From Macrobrachium rosenbergii (lineage: Eukaryota; Arthropoda; Malacostraca; Decapoda; Palaemonidae), in assembly GCF_040412425.1 (NCBI RefSeq), contig NC_089762.1, forward strand, positions 25,110,391-25,174,390: a stretch of DNA of 64,000 nt, given 5' to 3'. How positions within the stretch are numbered: the stretch's first letter is position 1; each line of letters starts with the position of its first letter. Made by a program: the position numbers and the translations under genes. Positions 13,001 to 25,000 of the stretch are shown here, piece by piece. The notes beneath the pieces were generated by a model. That model was not told the DNA's origin and did not search any database. It saw only the letters and a program-made list of their open reading frames with translations.

Positions 13001-16000
13001 GCTGACAAAAACATGATTTTTGCCGACGAAAAAGCTGAACGATGAGACAAATCAATCAGCCCAGAGAAGTTCCCTTGGGAGGAGGCAGTGACTCCCACAG
13101 AGGGAGCTTCTCCAATAGAGTAGCAGAGGTACTTCCTACAAATCAGTCTAGAAGGAGGAAAAGCGAAGGTGGCTTTACCACGCTCCCTCTTTGCAGAGAG
13201 CCAATCAGCCACCTCTTTGAGCGCCTTCCTTGAGGAGGAGGAAAGCACCAACTTAGGGAGTTGAGCACTGTCATCTGGCTGGTTTCTGATAAGGAAGGTC
13301 AAAGCAGGAGAGACCGGGGCAGTAGGCGCAAAGAAATCAGGAGAGCTGGCCAAGAATATTTAAGCAAGGCAGCATATGCCAAAGAAGGTGCAGGTTCCTG
13401 TCCAAAGTCCTCCTCATCCAAAGAGACTGGTAACAAAGATGTATCCTTGGAGGTCTTGAGAGCCATGGGAGCTTTCTGAAAAAAGCCCATAATAGGCGTC
13501 AACTGACGTTTAATCGGGTCTAACGATGGATCTTCCTGAACAGAAGTGTATAACTGAGGAGGAAAAGGTGGTGCCAAGTGCACGCGAGCTGGTGCCGGGT
13601 GCTCGGGAGCTGGTGCCACAAGCTCAGGAACTGGTGTCTGGCGCTTGGAGGTGGGCGACGAGCCCTCTGGTGGTGATGGGTGCTCGGAGGCAAAGAGGTG
13701 CTTTGAAGAAGACGATGGGTGCAAGAGCGTACCTTTGAGCACATGGGAACCAAAAATGGGCACTCGACATATGGAGAAAACAACTCCAGGCTGTCTCAAG
13801 TAGACAGAGAAGGTCGAGCCGAAGTAGAGGCAGATGGTGGATCAGCAAAACTACAGGAGGGTTGAGAACTATGGCTGGCTTCCTTATACCTCTTGACTGG
13901 GAGAGGTGAGCGGTCCACATCATTGGTGTGCCTCTCAAGAGGACGAGACAAAGCTGGGGAGTGCCACCGGTGCCTCTTATCAGGGTTGGAACTTTCCAAA
14001 TCCCACAAGAGGAGATGAGCACTCACTGAGACGCATTTCCAATGGCCATCTGTCGCAGCCTGGGATTGGGCAACAGGCTCGACTGAGGGGGCTACTACCC
14101 ATGGGCAAACCCCACTGGCCTCCCTTGGACCTCCAATATTTCTTCTCCCAGGTTCAGGGGAGCGAGATATGGACCTTCGTCTATGAGCACCAACAGGAAG
14201 AGTAGCCACCTCCTCCACTTGCACAACACTGTCACTATGCACACCCAACACTTTGTCCTTCGGGACTTTTAGGGACGTCCCTAATTCCACCACTGCGTTA
14301 ACCACTAAATTAAGTTTCTGGTCGAACCTAGATTCGAGGCTGGCAATGGGGTCGGGTTTGGAAGTATGGGAACCAGGCACACGAGTATGTGGTAAAGTAC
14401 AGTAGTAGGAGGGCTGGGGATAGGAGAGATAGCAGGAACCGGTGATGAAGAAATAGTACTATCATCTACTAGCCTAGGCAAAGGAATAGTCTCTGAATCA
14501 GCCCTACTTTTGGCTCTGGAGGCCGCCTTCCTCTTTTTTCTCCCTCTCAAGTTTGTCGAAGTGAGACTTTAATACCTTCCATTTCTTGCCATCCCAGTCC
14601 TGACATTCAATACAAGTACTTTCCCTATTACACTATTGCCCCCTACATTTGACACATTTAGAATGAGAGTCGTATGACGACTTAGTTAACCTAGTCTCAT
14701 ATCCATCGCTACAATAGCAAATGCTACAAGAACAATAGTCTGACATTATTATCCAAAAAAAGCTATGAATAATGTTAACTTAAAGCTAACATGATAACTA
14801 ACGCTTGAAGGCCACAAAAAATTTGAATACTTCACCAAATTCTGGACAAAACACCCAAAAAACAATGAAGAAGGTTGCAGAAAAACATCCAATGTTAGTT
14901 GGGAGCTGGCAGAAAGTGAATTGAAGCTCTCTGCTAGGTTGTTCCTCTCATTTCCCAAAAGTGGGAGGGGCTTCTCACCTACACAAAAACAATAGAAGTG
15001 CTACTTCGATTTTTGAATTTTTAGGCTGCCATGGTTACAAAACCTATAGCTATGTAACTACTTGGTAAGTTAACTACTTGTACTTGGTAAGTTACTTACA
15101 TGAAAGTAATAAATAGTATTAAAAAAAAAGTTGCTTCAGAAATTTTAGTATGTACATAAGTAAAAACCACTACCTTCATAAACCAAAAAAGCTCAAAATG
15201 AGGAAGTTATTGAAGATACAACTAGTACGCTTTGACTGGAACCGATATCCTCAATGGCAGATTGGACATGATTTGACCCAGTTTCATATCCTAATCAATG
15301 TTGAATAGGTAATTCAGATATGAAAGTAAAGATGACAACATTCTTTTAAAGCCCCCTGACATAAGGACAGCAAACAAATCACACCCATGAGGAACTATTT
15401 GAGATATGCAGAAAAGTGTCTGCAAAAGTTATATTTATACCCTTTAAAGTTGTACAGTTTCCTATTAATTCCCTTAAGAGATTCAGAAGGTCGATAGGCA
15501 TAGCCTTCCAAGTGGAACTAAAGATCAACGATTTCACTTTTTAAGTGACAGTATCTGTCAATGGCAACCAGCATACTGGAAGTTTGTTGATGAGAGATGT
15601 AGCAAAGAGACTGTGCTGCAGAGTTCTCCAGATGCAACATTATTCCTTAAAAATATCAATGGAGAGAGTACTCCAGTCCTATGACCTAGTATTATCTGAA
15701 CATGAAAGTCTAGGCACTAACTTTGGGATGACATGAAAATTTGTTGAGCCATGTTTCAGTGTATCTGAAATGTTTCTCTCCCAGTTCTATACTTATGACT
15801 GTAATTGTACCATCGACCATTTTTGCTATCAGTGGACTGAGAAAAGAGACTGTGAACATTACTGTGTCTTCTACAGGGTAGGCAGTTGGGTTGGCACAAG
15901 CTAAAAGGACAGTACAACCAACAACATGCAGTATACAGACAGCAGAGCAAGGAGTTTATTTAATTTCCATGATGCCATAGTGAGGAATAAGGTAAACCAT

Positions 16001-19000
16001 CACTAATCTTTCTAACCAAGAAAAGATATCATGTGATAAGGAGTAACGTAGTACAAGCAGCTACCTCCTCAGGAAGTTACTGTTTCTGAGGTTAAGCCAG
16101 ATAATCTCCAGGTGTACAGTTACAGGTCTTATAACATCCTGTTGAATCAATGGAAATGTAGCTGGAGCAGATGTTCCTAAGTTTACACTTGGGAGCCCTC
16201 TGAGTCTATCAGAATTGTCAGGTGATTGGTAACTTTCTTGTTGCATCCAAAGAGGAACCAGTAGCCATCATTGCATCCCTGGAGTTCTGAAGTTTGTCCA
16301 TGACCACCCTGATTATGCACATGAGTGGGAAGGAGTAAACTTCCAGACCATCCAGGCATTCATCAGTGTGCCTGTTCTCCGTGCTGGTGGATCTATGAGG
16401 GCTAATCAAATGGGTGGAAATTTGGAGTTGTGCTTGGTTGTGAACAGGTCTATCAGTGGGGTAGACCACAAGACTTTGCATATCCATGGATGAAGAGACC
16501 ACCTGGAATTAAAGATCTGATTCTTACTGCTAAGGCTGCACACTAGAAGTCTGGCACGGAGCTCATTGCCTCTTCTTATATCCCTGACATGAATAAAAAG
16601 TTTTGAGAACAGTGAAAAGATTACAAGTAAATAAAGGGTAGGCTGAAGTGCATTCAAAACCAAAACACAAACTTGCAGACTGATTTTCTCAGCATGTCAC
16701 TTTAAGGGCTTCCACAATTTAGAGAAAGTTTCATCATGTAATTCTTGTGCTTGTTTGAGGTGATATCAAGCAAAAGCAGAATTACAAAGCTTGTAAGTTA
16801 TAATAACACAGTTGAAATAAAAGAAATTCATTTAAAAATCAATAGTAAATGCAACAAGATTCCATTCTAGCAGCAATCACGACTATACATCACTCCCAAT
16901 CATCAAATTTGGTGTCAGTAAGTTAACAATATGAAGGAAAATAAAGTTGAATTATGCTAACATTGCGCCAAAGTTCAAAATAAGGGTAAACTTAAAGAAC
17001 AAAGAACAAACTGCTAATCAAATGTGTGTAAAGTCTAAAACTATGGGACATGACACATACACAGTAAACAGGAGCTTTTGTGACTCCTGTTAACTAAAAA
17101 ATAGGAAGGCAGTTGGGAAAAATTGCATTATCAGCTGAAAGTATCTAAGGAAGTTTTACACATCCTAATTCAAGATGCATAGGAGGTTATATTTGACTAG
17201 GAACTAAAGTGTTAAAGCTAACACTTACAACCTACTCAGCTTACATACAACCATACTTATGACCCATAAAATTATTATAGATCTGCTGTACTATTTCTAG
17301 AGGAAAAGCTAGTCTCTACATAAGAATATAGCTCTAAAATGTCATCTATCATAAGCTGGCTAAGCAAGTTCCAGAAACGAAAAGCATTTGTACATATTAC
17401 CAAATCAGTGAAATATTTAAACAAATACATAAGGCTGCACACTAGAAGTCTGGCAACTCAATATCCCTGAATGAATAAAAAGTTTTGAGAACAGTGAAAA
17501 GATTACAAGTAAATTAAAACCAAAACACAAACTTGCTGATTTTCTCAGCATGTCACTTTAAGGGCTTCCACAATTTAGAGAAAGTTTCATCATGTAATTC
17601 TTGTGCTTGTTTGAGGTGATATCAAAAAAGCAGAATTACAAAGCTTGTAAGTTATAATAACACAGTTGAAATAAAAGAAATTCATTTAAAAATCAATAGT
17701 AAATGCAACAAGATTCCATTCTAGCAGCAATCACGACTATACATCACTCCCAATCATCAAATTTGGTGTCAGTAAGTTAACAATATGAAGGAAAATAAAG
17801 TTGAATTATGCTAACATTGCGCCAAAGTTCAAAATAAGGGTAAACTTAAAGAACAAAGAACAAACTGCTAATCAAATGTGTGTAAAGTCTAAAACTATGG
17901 GACATGACACATACACAGTAAACAGGAGCTTTTGTGACTCCTGTTAACTACAAAAAATAGGAAGGCAGTTGGGAAAAATTGCATTATCAGCTGAAAGTAT
18001 CTAAGGAAGTTTTACACATCCTAATTCAAGATGCATAGGAGGTTATATTTGACTAGGAACTAAAGTGTTAAAGCTAACACTTACAACCTACTCAGCTTAC
18101 ATACAACCATACTTATGACCCATAAAATTATTATAGATCTGCTGTACTATTTCTAGAGGAAAAGCTAGTCTCTACATAAGAATATAGCTCTAAAATGTCA
18201 TCTATCATATACATAAGCAAGTTCCAGAAACGAAAAGCATTTGTACATATTACCAAATCAGTGAAATATTTAAACAAATACATACACTTTAATTTGTAAC
18301 AATGAATATGAACCTAAAAAATGCAGATACAATCTATATTTTGTAATATGCATACTTGACAACCTCTAGCATAGATTTAACAATTTTTTGTCATAAATCT
18401 ACAATCCCAAACCCATTAAAAATAATAAGTGTTTTCTCCTTACAGTGGACTAGACATAACAAAAGGAAGAATAGTGATATTGGTGATAAGAGCAGCTAGA
18501 TTCACCATAGTCTCCTGGCTACCATCTTTAGCTGATACTTCTGCCATGTTGTCACTACGTGCCTATGGAGGAAGCAAATATTTCAGAATCCACTTTCACA
18601 TGAAAACATATTAATTCATGACAACAACAATTTGAAAGTTTGCAAAAGTAACCACGAAGAAAAACCTTATTTCTTTAACACACCAAAGACTAAGTAACAC
18701 AAATAGCTATCTAAGTGGTTTAGTATCTTACAGTTAATTTCAAAGCCAAATAATATGAAACCAACAAGAACTAATTTTTCTTTTAATTTAGTAATAACCT
18801 GGTAAAACACCCACAGAAATTGCAACATGAAAAGTATAATTTTGGCAACAAAATTAACTTTTTTACAAACTCTTTTCAAAGTCATGAAGCTGTCTCAGGA
18901 ATTTCTTTCCCTCTTATAAGAAAGACATCCCAGTATCTCAGGTAGTTATCAGTCTCAATATTTGTGTCATCTGATTCATGAACTACAAGGAATTAACATG

Positions 19001-22000
19001 ACTAGACAAAATGAAATTTTTATAATAAAACAAAGTTTTATATATACTTTCCAAGTAATTACATAGCTGTTAGTTTCTATTTACCAGCAGCTAGAATTTT
19101 GAAATTCGTGGTAGCGCTACTTTTGTTTTGGCTAGGCGAGTGACCCTGCCCACTTTCAGGGTAAGAGAGGAACCAGCTTAGCAAACGAGCTCAATATGTT
19201 TATGCCTTCCAACCATGCGAGGGGAGGAGGGAGGGTTTGATCATGTAATTACTTGGTAAGTATATATAAAACTTTATTTTATTATAAAAATGTCATTTTT
19301 AAATTAGGTACTTACCAAGTAATTACATGGCTGAATCCCACATTATAGGTGGGATGCATGGGTTATCTATCCTGATACATTAAAATTAGTAATGTAAAGA
19401 AATAGAATATTGCTAGCATTAGTTAAAATGCTTGCTGGTTTCTTACCTGTTGAGAGAACTGCTACAAGAAAGTACTGCCTCTCGATGGCGCTCATCTCAA
19501 CGGCATGGCGGTATAGCCAGGAGTCGTCTGCTACATAGCAGGATTCCTTTGTTGCAAAGGAGTGTCCGATCGCATACAAAGAATAATCAGTTCACCCCTG
19601 CCTTGGGCACAGTACCAGAAAAAACACAACCACAGAATAAATAATACAAAACACAATCACGTACAGCCAAACATTACAGCATACTATTACCCAACCATTG
19701 TGGATAAAAACTGGTCAGCACTCCAAATACCAAGTACCCTCAGGCTCCCCTACGACTCGATACCATGAATCAAGGCGAAAAAATAGGAAGGATGAAGGAA
19801 GCTTCCTACACTACTTCTCCCAACACCATACCAGGAATCGAAATAGGCCCCAAGGTAATGCAATTTTCATAGACAGTTTCAATGTCACGCAAATAATGAG
19901 TTGTAAGAACCGATTTGCATTTCCAAAACGTTGTTTGAATGATAGAGGCAATAGACAAATTATGCCTAAAAGCCAGGGACGTGGAACTGCCCTTACTTCA
20001 TGCGCTTTGACTTTCTCTATGGGCAATGTATCTTCGTCAATTTGTGAGTGTGCTTCTAGAATTAAATCCTTGATGAAAAACGTCAAGGCATTTTTCAAAA
20101 GAGGGGGAGAATAATCCTTAACTGAGCACCAAAGGTTGCTCGACGGCCCGCGGATCTTTTCTGTTCTCAGTAAATAGTATCTTAACGCCCTTACAGGGCA
20201 AAGGGTTCTTTCTACTTCGTCAGGACCTAAGATATCTATTAAACTTTTAACAACGAATGAGTGAGGCCAGGGGTTGGCAGGGGACTCATTCTTGGCTAAA
20301 AATCCTAAGGTAAATGAGCAGATTGCATTACCTTGAGAGAAACCAACCTTTTTATACAAAGTGTGAAGCTCACTGACTCTCTTGGTCGTCAGTAACGCTA
20401 CTAGGAACAGAGTTTTCCTAGTAAGGTCCCTTAAGGACAGAGATTGCATAGGTTCAAAGCGTGGTTGCAATAGCCACTTCAGTACCACGTCTACATTCCA
20501 GGCTACTAGCCTAATATCTTTTTGCTTGGTCGTATCAAACGACTTGATAAGATCAGAAAGGTCCTTATTAGAGGAAAGATCTAAACCTCTATGTCTAAAA
20601 ACAGAGCTCAACATTGTTTTGTATCCTTTAATGGTTGAGGTGGGAAGGTTCCTGGTAGACTTCAAATATAGAAGGAAATCACCGATTTCCGCTATAGACA
20701 TCTAAGAAGACGAGATGTTGTTTCTCCTGCACCAGTCACAGAAGACTGTCCACTTGGCTTGGTAAACTTTGCTCGAGGAAAGTCGTCTACACCGAGCAAT
20801 AGCGTTCACAACTGCGTTTGAAAATCCTTTCGCTCGCACCAATCTGACGACAGTCTGAATGCAGTCAGAGCCAGAGTGGACAGTCCTTGATGGAACCTTC
20901 TGAAAAGTGGTTGCCTGAGTAGACTTGGTTTTTGAGGTAATAGTCTTGGAAAATCTACTAGAAGCTCCAGCAAATCTGGGAACCATTCTCGTGCTGGCCA
21001 GTATGGGCTACTAATGTCATCTTTACACTCCGATGACTTCGGAACTTGTTTAACACTTCTCTCACCATCTTGAATGGGGGAAAGGCGTAAACCTCCATGT
21101 TCGACCAATCCAGAAGCATCGCATCTGTCGCCCAAGCTTGTGGATCTGGCGCTGGCGAACAATACAAGGGGAGACGATGATTTTTTGCGGTCGCAAACAG
21201 AACTAGAATCGGTCTTCCCCACAGTTTCCATAACTCCATGCAAACTAGAGGGTCTAGAGTCCACTCCATGGGGAGAACTTGTCTTTGACGGCTGAGTTCG
21301 TCTGATCTGCCCAAATGAGAAGGGCTCTTGCTGCTTGGCAAAGGGAGAAAGAATGAGTTCCCCCTTGTTTTCTTATATAAGATAGAGCTGTAGTGTTGTA
21401 CAAATGGACGGACACTGTCTTCCCGGACACCTCCGATGCAAACACCTGCAATCCCCAGTGAACTGCCGTCAATTCCTTCACGTTGATGAGCCATTTCATC
21501 TGTTCCGAAGTCCACAGGCCTGAAACTTCTTTGTCTCCCAGGACGGCTCCCCAACCTAGGTCTATTGTGTCTGAATAAAACACTAGGTCGGGGTTCAGAG
21601 GGAGAAGTGACTTCCCTTGAGAGAGCTTGTCTCTTGAATTCCACCAGGCCAGATCTTCTTTTATTTCCTTCGTTATTGGAAAAACGAAAGAATCTGGGTG
21701 TTTCTTCCTGTACCAGTTGACTTTCAGGAAGAACTGTAGGTTTCTCATGTGAAGCCTTCCTAGGGACACGAACTGCTCCATGGACGAGAGAGTCCCCAAC
21801 AGGCTCATCCAAGTGCTCGCAGAACAGGACTGAAGGGCAAGAAACTTGTTTATTTTCTGAAGGCAGGAGTTTATCCTTTGGGGGAGAGGGAAAAACCTGA
21901 AAACTCCAAGAGTTTATCCTCATCCACAAATAAGTTATCTCCTGAGAAGGAGTCAGTTGAGATTTTTGGAAATTCAACAAGAGGCCCATATCCTGGGTGA

Positions 22001-25000
22001 GAAGAAGGGTCTTGTGAAGGTCCTCCGCACATTTTTCTTTCGATTGGGAGTGAACAAGCCAATCATTGGGATACAACGAAACGTTGACTCCCACCAGATG
22101 TAACCATTTTGCCATTGGGGCAAGAACACGTGTGAATACCTGTGGGGCTGTCGACAAACCAAAGCAAAGGGCTCTGAATTGGTACACTTTTCGCTGGAAC
22201 ACAAACCTTAAAAACTTCCTCGAATCTCGATGGATTGGGACATGGAAGTAGGCGTCTTTCATGTCTATCGAGATCATCCAATCCTCCAGACAAATGGATG
22301 TAAGGACGGACTGGGACGTCTCCATCTTGAATTTGGTTTTCTGTACATACAAGTTCAGAGCGCTTACATCCAGAACTGGCCTCCAGCTCTGCAATGCTTT
22401 GGGGACTACAAACAGTCAATTGTAGAACCCCGGAGATGAGGTGTCCTCGACTAGTCTGACTGCTTCTTTTACGAGGAGAGCTGTCACTTCTTGGGAGAGG
22501 GCTGAAAACTTCTTGGAGTTTGCCGAATAGGTCGTCAATAAAACAGGCTTGTTGCTCAAGGGGGGTTTTTCCAGAAACAGGATCGAGTAGCCTTCTCTTA
22601 GAACTTGGACAATCCAACTCTCTGCTCCTCTTGCTTTCCAACGCTCCCAGAAATGTAGGAGCTCTGCCCCCACAGGTGTGCAGAGGACTAGATCCTCACT
22701 TACGTGCGGGTGGTTTGTAGGACTTCTTGACAGTTCTGGGGGTGAAACGAGCATTTCCGCGAGGTCTGGGGAAGTCTCTTTGTCTGCCTCTACCCCAAAA
22801 GGGCTGGGGTTGGACAGGAGAAATTATCCTAGGGGGGAGACTCTCTAGGCTGTCTTGTTGATCGTGTGAGGAGATCCTGCGTAGATTTCTGTTGAAGATC
22901 AGTCGCAATCTGTAGCACAGTCGACTGAGGGAAGAGGTTCTTCTTGTCCAGAGGCGAGAAAAGGAGTGCAGACTTCTGGCAGGGAGAAACTCCCTTCGTG
23001 GTGTATGAACACCAAAGCTCCCTTTTCTTGAGGATACCCACTGCAAAAAGGGAGGATAACTCAAAAGAGCTGTCTCTAATACCCTTATCCAGGCAAGAGA
23101 TGACTCCCAAAAAATCTGAAGAGAAATCTTCAGGGATATGAGGGCACTTCTTCACTTTAGGAGCAAGAGCTCCTACTGCCCAGTCAAGAAAGCTGAGCAC
23201 TTCCAAGACTTTGAACAAATGCTTGATCAGATAGTCCAATTCCGAGGACGGGAACAAAATCTTGGCTGCACTGAACGCCGACCACCTTGGGGAGTCCACT
23301 AAACCGGAGAAGTCTCCCTGGGAGGAGGCAGGCGCTCCCATGGAAGGAGCCTCTCCAGTCACATACGAAAGATATCTTCTCTGCGACAGCCTAGACGGAG
23401 GACAAGAAAAGGAGGCTCTTCCCTGCTCCATCTTGCTCAAGAGCCAGTTCTCCATTTCACGGAGAGCCTTCTTAGCTGAAGAGGGCAGTACCATTTTAGG
23501 CAGTCTTGAAGAAGGCGTCGGGTTATCCATAATGTAAGTCGAAGCTGGAGATGCCGGAGTTGCAGGAAAAAAAGTGATCAGAAAAAGTCACCAGCAGAAA
23601 ACTGAGTAAGGAGGCGTACGCCAACAGAGGGAAAACAGGGTCCGCTACTTCCTCTTCCTCTGAAGAGATTGGTGACAGATCTGCAACAGGCTGGGGGACC
23701 GATGGGGCTTTCTGAATTAAGCCCAGGATACTGTCCAATTTGCGTTGGATCGACTGAACAGAAGGATCCAAAACAGAAGGAGCAACTGTCGTAGCCGGAG
23801 CAGGTAAAACCAAAGAAGACACAGGCTCTGCCGAAGAAACGGACGAAATCGGGCACTTAGAAGTGGCATTAACCTTGGGCGCCAAAGGAGCGTCTTGCTG
23901 CAAGAGGGGAATGGGAGCCAATGGGAGCTCAGAAGTCAGTGGGTCCTCGGGAGCTGATGGGAGCTTGGGAGTTGACGGACGCTTGGGAGCCAAAGAGCGC
24001 TCAGCAAAGAGGCACTCAGGAGATGATGGACGCACAACAGATGAATGGCACTTGGAGGGAGCCACAACTGAAGAAGCACCATGAACCACTGGAGAAGGAA
24101 GATCTGGCGCCAGTGGGCGCCTTGGCGCCACAGACGTCTTCTCCGCCAACGAAGATTCAGGAACAGCAAATTGTACAGGCGCTACAAGCACAGGAGTTGG
24201 GCGCATGGGCGCCGGAGAGCATTCCGACATCACAACCTGTCTCGGCAAGTCCTCTGAAGCAAAAGATGCGCGCTTAGAAGAAGACGAAGTTCTCGATGCC
24301 GAAGAGCGCTTCCGAGAAGTAGCGTGCTTAGAAGGTAGAACTTGTCCCACTAACACTGGTTGATCCTGGGAGAAACGTTCCGGACTGTCCCAGAGGCTAC
24401 AGGAAGGAAGACATTCTGGAGAAACCTCTTTAGCCTTCTTACTTGGAACAGCAGAAGGTTGAGAAGCGCCCACGGCGTGTCTTTTCAGAGGACGAGATTC
24501 GCCTAGCCATTGGCGCCTAGGACTGGAGTCACTGCTGGAAATACTAGAGGACAGACGATCCACTTCCATAGAGGCACCTTTCCAGCGGCGCTGTGTCATA
24601 ACCTGGGAATCAGCAACAGGTACGACTGAGGGGCAACTGCCTGTGGGCAGACCCCACTGACCTCCTTTGGGCTGCCAGTTTGGCTCCTCCCAGGTTTAGG
24701 GGAGTTTGCCAGGGACCCTGGCCTAGGAGAATCGGCGGGACAGACAGCCACCTCCTCCATTAACACTTCACTATCACCTTTCACATTCACTTTGTCCATT
24801 AGGACTTTAATGAAGCACCACTTTTCTCCATTGTGTCAACGAGTAATCAAATCTTAAGATTAATTCTCGATTCCAGGCTGGTAATGAGGTCGGCATCGCG
24901 AGTAAGGGAGCCAGGGTGTGGAGTAATCGGTGCAGATTGAGGCATGGAATCAGTTGGAACAAAGGATAAAGAATCAAAATTATCAGACAAAGATTTTCCT

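Larger units (their letters stand above)
8777..15108 (-). mobile_element. DIRS-like element A2, full length but defective
   Basis: Both ITRs, ICR, gag-like, RT-RNase H and YR are present on the minus strand, in the RUSF1 intron between exons 18444-18562 and 8267-8469. The outer ends are A-rich (AAAATGTTAC; ...TTACATGAAAGTAA). Damage: a stop in the gag zinc-finger region (14633-14635), deletion of the RT catalytic core (about 12104), YR Arg-to-Cys (10368-10370) and HxxR-to-HxxQ (10034-10036), and a MITE inserted in the ICR. Interior is clearly more GC-rich than the host intron. Confidence 0.9.

Noticed and set aside
13526..14205. Plus-strand open frames inside A2
   Set aside because: Shadows of the repeat-rich minus-strand gag-like ORF.
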